64,000 nucleotides of DNA from contig NZ_JAQSDR010000027.1 of NCBI RefSeq assembly GCF_029946005.1, forward strand, positions 1-64,000, read 5' to 3'. The notes beneath the pieces are model-generated. The model had not been told where the DNA came from and ran no database searches. It saw only the letters and a list, made by a program, of their open reading frames with translations. Made by a program: the position numbers and the translations under genes. This stretch comes from Aquabacterium sp. (GTDB taxonomy: Bacteria; Pseudomonadota; Gammaproteobacteria; Burkholderiales; Burkholderiaceae_C). Positions 61,098 through 64,000 of the stretch are shown here, piece after piece. The stretch's first letter is position 1. The number at the start of each line of letters is the position of its first letter.

Positions 61098-61236
61098 TCT
61101 AAAAAGGAATCTTGTGAAAAAAGCCATTCATGTTTTCTCACGTGATGGTGTGTGTCTCTGACTTCAAACGCGCCTTGGCTTTCGTTAGGCTAACAATATC
61201 CGTCCCATCACCTCCAACATCCAAAAGAACCGCTTC

Positions 61237-61809
61237 ATGAAACGAATCCTCTTTGCTTCATCACTTGCAGCCTCGCTCCTGATCACAGGCTGCGCCTCTT
61301 CGCCAACGAGTACAGACCGCACGCAGGCGGTGGACACAGCTAATACGCCTCGGATCACGGCTGCGGTTGCTGTGCCAGCCGCCGCGAAGCGCAAGGTCGT
61401 TCTTGCGCTGACCGGGCCCAAGGCCATCATCGAGTCCAAGGACTGGGGCGAATTCAAGCGCGAGTGGCGGGAGACATTCGCTGAGCACGCCAGTGACGCT
61501 TCAGTCGCATATAGCTTTTCCGATGCTGCGCCTAGCCCGACTGGCGAAGATGGAACGATCCTCCTTGCGGACATCACCGACTACCGCATTGTTGGCATCG
61601 GTGCCCGAATCTTCTTTGGTGCCATGACAGGAAACGCGTTCATTGATGCCAAGGTGAAGTTCTCCAGTCTTCGCGATGGCGTTGCGTTTGGCGAGCAGCG
61701 GTACAACACGTCGTCTAGCGCTTGGGGCGGCATCTTCGCGAAGATGACACCTCAACAGGTCGACTCCATCGCCTCGAACATCTTCATGGACCTTGGTGGG
61801 GCGAAGTAG
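61237..61809 (+). CDS. lipoprotein, DUF4410-like
   Basis: The 190-residue protein has a lipoprotein signal (MKRILFASSLAASLLITGCASS) and a body starting with KRKVVLALTGPKAIIESKDWGEF, then DGTILLADITDYRIVGIGARIFFGAMTGNAFIDAKVKFSS. This is the pattern of DUF4410-type envelope lipoproteins. It ends QQVDSIASNIFMDLGGAK. The 139-bp upstream gap holds a ribosome site with a 15-codon reading frame (61114), probably a remnant, and a GTTAG-G-CTAAC palindrome. Confidence 0.72.
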   Translation: MKRILFASSLAASLLITGCASSPTSTDRTQAVDTANTPRITAAVAVPAAAKRKVVLALTGPKAIIESKDWGEFKREWRETFAEHASDASVAYSFSDAAPSPTGEDGTILLADITDYRIVGIGARIFFGAMTGNAFIDAKVKFSSLRDGVAFGEQRYNTSSSAWGGIFAKMTPQQVDSIASNIFMDLGGAK

Positions 61810-61818
61810 CACTCGCAA

Positions 61819-62243
61819 ATGAGCGATCTTCAAAGATCCTGGACGCGAGCTTGGTTTGATTTGGGCCTGCAATCGCCATCAGGCCTGCATGGCCAGCTGG
61901 TAGCGGCATACCAAGAGCCCCAAAGGCATTACCACTCGCTCCAACACTTGATCGAGTGCGGCAACTGATCATGGCCACCAAACACGATGCAGAGGCATCA
62001 GAGCCTGACCAGCCGCTACTGGTTGACATCGACTTGGCCATTCTCGGCGCGGCCCCCGAGCGCTTCGCCGAGTACGATCGGCAGGTTCGCGCTGAGTACA
62101 GTTGGGTGCCGGGCTTTGTGTCCAACATCAAGCGCAAGGCCGTCTTGAAGTCATTTTTGGCCCGCCAGTACATCTACAGCACCAAACACTTCAGAGAGCG
62201 CTATGAAGCACAAGCGCGCCGCAACCTGGCGCCCGTTGTCTAA
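61819..62243 (+). pseudogene. HD superfamily phosphohydrolase (COG4339-like), middle deleted
   Basis: An ATG at 61819 starts the family N-terminus (WTRAWFDLGLQSPSGLHGQL...YQEPQRHYHSLQHLIEC) but stops at 61968. The family C-terminus follows in another frame from about 61956 (IMATKHDA...LLVDIDLAILGAAPERFAEYDRQVRAEYSWVP...FRERYEAQARRNLAPVV). The part between, about 60-70 residues holding the HD metal site (W-F-H-D), is missing. The protein cannot be active. The two halves meet within about 12 bp, so one clean deletion explains it. Confidence 0.82.
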
Positions 62244-62262
62244 CCCTCTCGAAAGCCAAAAA

Positions 62263-62548
62263 ATGTACTCACCAAGTATTAGGCTGGTTGCGCTCGTCGC
62301 ATGCATGGCCTCTTCCCTTGCCGTTGGCCGTCTCCAAATGCGGTGAGCCTGTGTTCAAGGGTTTTTTTTGCAAGAAACCAGATTCTCAGGTTTCAACGCC
62401 TTCAGCACGATCAACCACCATCATCAATGCGGCATGCGAGTCGGTTGATGAATGGACTTACAACCCTGGAGTTGGCCAGTTCATGACAACGCTCAGGTTT
62501 GCATCCGGTGTTCTTATTTCAATAAAATACGGAGAACGGATCAAATAA
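62263..62548 (+). pseudogene. DUF2845-like exported protein, internal deletion and frameshift
   Basis: The ATG at 62263 opens a signal-peptide-like stretch (MYSPSIRLVALVACMASSLAVG) that stops at 62346. In another frame the DUF2845 core follows: AVSKCGEPVFKGFF...SVDEWTYNPGVGQFMTTLRFASGVLISIKYGERIK. The usual segment between signal and KCGEP (about 20-25 residues with the first conserved Cys-Gly) is missing. It is a broken small periplasmic gene of unknown role. Confidence 0.7.
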
Positions 62549-62564
62549 ATACCGGCATTACTCC

Positions 62565-62867
62565 ATGAGAAAACTCTCAGGCCAATGCCTCTGCGGCCGT
62601 GCGCTACGAGGTGAACGACAACTTCAAGTACTCAGGCTTCTGCCACTGCGCTGACTGCAGACGCTTCTCGGGCGGGCATCCCGGGCGATGAGTTCCGCTT
62701 CACGGTGGGGCGGCCAAGACTCAGCGCGGCATGATCCACCTCCGCCTGGGCACCTTGGATGAAGCCCCATCCCTGCGCCCGCAGTTCCACTCCTATGTTG
62801 CCTCCAAAGCGGACTGGGATACCAGCTGGCCGATGGCCTGCCGCCATACCCCGCAGGGCGCGCGTGA
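62565..62867 (+). pseudogene. GFA (glutathione-dependent formaldehyde-activating)-like protein, multiple lesions
   Basis: The ATG at 62565 starts KLSGQCLCG, then a one-base shift leads to AVRYEVNDNFKYSGFCHCADCRRFSG. A second break and shift give GIPGDEFRFTVG, and a third part gives GMIHLRLGTLDEAPSLRPQFHSYVASKADWD. A last shift gives DGLPPYPAG before the stop at 62867. All four family blocks are present in order but in different frames, and the CPxCG zinc block before GMIHLRLG is missing. Not translatable as one protein. Confidence 0.8.
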
Positions 62868-62987
62868 CACCGCCGCCGCCACTGTGCTGCCTGTAGGTAA
62901 ACTTCCTCTTGCACGCGCCCCGTGGTCTGCCCGCCCAAAACAAACCGCTGGCCCCATCCCATCAACGTCACCCCTGCGAGTTGGCCC

Positions 62988-63389
62988 ATGGACATCCCCC
63001 CGGACTTCAGTCCCTTGGCCCGCACCAGCCCCGTGCTCGACCTGATCGGCCCGATCCATGCCAAAGGCCAAGGCGCCGAGCTGGTCCTCGGCCTGCGCGT
63101 TGAGGCCAAGCATTGCAACGCCCGGGGCACCATCCACGGGGGCATCCTGGCCACCCTGGCTGACGTGGCACTGGGTTATGCCACCGCCTTCTCCGCCGAC
63201 CCGCCCATCCCCCTGGTCACCGCCAGCCTCACGCTCGATTTCACTGGCAGCGCCAAAATCGGCGACTGGATTGAGACCACGGTGGACATCCAGAAGAAGG
63301 GCGCACGCCTGGCCTTCGCCAATGGCTTCGTCCACGTCGGTACGGAGCGCATTGCTCGTGCAAGTGCGGTGTTCGCCGTGAGCACTTGA
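62988..63389 (+). CDS. PaaI-like hotdog thioesterase
   Basis: Start at 62988 (MDIPPDFSPLARTSPVLDLIGP) gives 133 residues, the usual single-hotdog length. The motif HCNARGTIHGGILATLADVALG (HGG with the active region) and VTASLTLDFTGSAKIGDWIE are typical of the PaaI/4HBT group. It likely hydrolyses acyl-CoA or acyl-carrier thioesters. It looks intact, unlike the genes on both sides. Confidence 0.85.
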   Translation: MDIPPDFSPLARTSPVLDLIGPIHAKGQGAELVLGLRVEAKHCNARGTIHGGILATLADVALGYATAFSADPPIPLVTASLTLDFTGSAKIGDWIETTVDIQKKGARLAFANGFVHVGTERIARASAVFAVST

Positions 63390-63395
63390 GAGCTC

Positions 63396-63978
63396 ATGCA
63401 ACAGACAGGCACCCTGCGCTCCTGGCACGATGACAAAGGCTTTGGCTTCATCGCCCCCACGCAGGGCGGGCGTGAGTTGTTCGTCCACATCAGCGCCTTC
63501 CCCCGCGATGGCTCACGCCCCACTATTGGTGAATCTCTGACCTATGAGTTCGACGAGGGCCGTGATGGAAGGCCCCAGGCGGTTCGGGTTGTGCGCCAAG
63601 CTATCGGCACGCAGAGGCCGTCGACCAAACCGGCTGGCTCCGGCAGGCCGCACCGCCACACCAGTCGCCTGAGTTCCGTGGTGGCGGTGGTGCTCGTGAT
63701 GGTTCTGGCAGCCTTTGGGTTCAAGCGCTACCAAGGCCACGCGCATCGCCAGGAGCTAACGGCCACGCCACTGCGGCAGGCTTCGCCAGCCCACTACCGT
63801 CATCCAATCTGAAATCCCAGGCAGCTTTCATTGCGACGGCCGCACGCATTGTTCGCAGATGACGTCCTGCAAGGAAGCGACTTGGTTCATCAACCATTGT
63901 CCAGCGACGGAGATGGACGGCAACCATGACGGCGTACCGTGTGAGGAGCAATTTTGCCGACGCTCTTCCTTCAATTGA
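63396..63978 (+). pseudogene. cold-shock domain / excalibur domain protein, split by frameshift
   Basis: From 63396 the first part encodes a cold-shock domain (GTLRSWHDDKGFGFIAP...ELFVHISAF), a linker and a membrane helix (SVVAVVLVMVLAAFGF) and stops at 63812. In +1 frame the second part reads PTTVIQSEIPGSFHCDGR, then THCSQMTSCKEATWFIN and MDGNHDGVPCEEQF to the stop at 63978. This is an excalibur calcium-binding domain normally joined to it. The break lies at about 63770-63790. It may be a true mutation or a sequencing error. The CSD-plus-helix part could still be made. Confidence 0.78.
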
Positions 63979-64000
63979 CCTCCGTTGAGCACGCGCCCAT

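Noticed and set aside
61114-61161. 15-codon frame starting GTG AAA AAA GCC after a good ribosome site
   Set aside because: Too short to call a gene; probably a remnant or chance frame upstream of the DUF4410-like lipoprotein.
61184-61194. GTTAGGCTAAC palindrome, looking like an integron attC core half
   Set aside because: No matching R-Y-Y-Y-AAC partner with L-box pairing lies 60-120 bp away and no integron integrase is present, so a gene-cassette site is not supported despite the cassette-like GFA gene nearby.

Overview
The window is GC-rich (roughly 63%) chromosomal DNA of a beta-proteobacterium of the order Burkholderiales, most like the Comamonadaceae/Sphaerotilaceae type. This is inferred from the exosortase B locus (EpsD-XrtB-EpsI) with PEP-CTERM substrates, an RF2 gene with the +1 frameshift, the WaaA and AlgC-type enzymes, and codon use. 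The exact genus cannot be read from the sequence.

Region 1 (1-20,666) is mostly core chromosome. It holds the 3' end of a tRNA-Asp, a MaoC-like hydratase, a PEP-CTERM protein, an EamA transporter coupled to an O6-alkylguanine repair enzyme, phosphomannomutase and Kdo transferase. It continues with a FxDxF-like PEP-CTERM protein followed by epsD-xrtB-epsI, a GNAT, a split chromate transporter pair, a thioesterase and a PAS/GAF/GGDEF/EAL protein. It ends with an alpha/beta hydrolase, prfB, pepN, fbp and tRNA-Thr(CGT).

Region 2 (20,618-33,694) is a 13.0-kb integrated element in the 3' end of tRNA-Thr. It is bounded by perfect 69-bp direct repeats. It encodes a tyrosine integrase next to attR, a HigB/HigA-type toxin-antitoxin pair, an excisionase-like HTH protein, and a replication module (lambda O-like initiator plus DnaB helicase) whose initiator gene contains five 18-bp iterons beside an AT-rich stretch. 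It also has several small unknown genes and one large virion-associated-like protein. I see no terminase, portal, capsid, tail or lysis genes, so it is either a phage satellite/island or a strongly reduced prophage. Matching 19-bp double TGTAGCCA motifs near both ends look like integrase arm sites.

Region 3 (33,700-36,650) holds a hypothetical gene, a DUF47-PiT phosphate uptake pair with a possible Pho box, and an OsmC peroxiredoxin.

Region 4 (36,710-55,180) is a compact biosynthetic cluster built round a single 4,068-residue NRPS-PKS: A-T-KS-AT-ACP-aminotransferase-C-A-T-C-A(degenerate)-T. The first A domain has a proline-like code, the AT a malonyl motif, the class III aminotransferase should make a beta-amino acyl chain, and the second A domain has a glycine-type code. 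There is no thioesterase domain. Immediately downstream, probably in one operon, are two alpha/beta hydrolases with unusual nucleophile elbows and a JmjC/cupin-type dioxygenase. A phosphopantetheinyl transferase, a TIGR04325-type methyltransferase, an SGNH hydrolase and another alpha/beta hydrolase lie around it. I do not recognise the product.

Region 5 (55,228-61,809) has a TetR-type regulator driving an RND efflux pair, then two lipoproteins. Region 6 (61,819-63,978) is a short gene graveyard: three consecutive genes (HD phosphohydrolase, DUF2845, GFA) whose ends are recognisable but whose middles are missing or out of frame. A hotdog thioesterase follows, and then a cold-shock/excalibur gene split by a frameshift.
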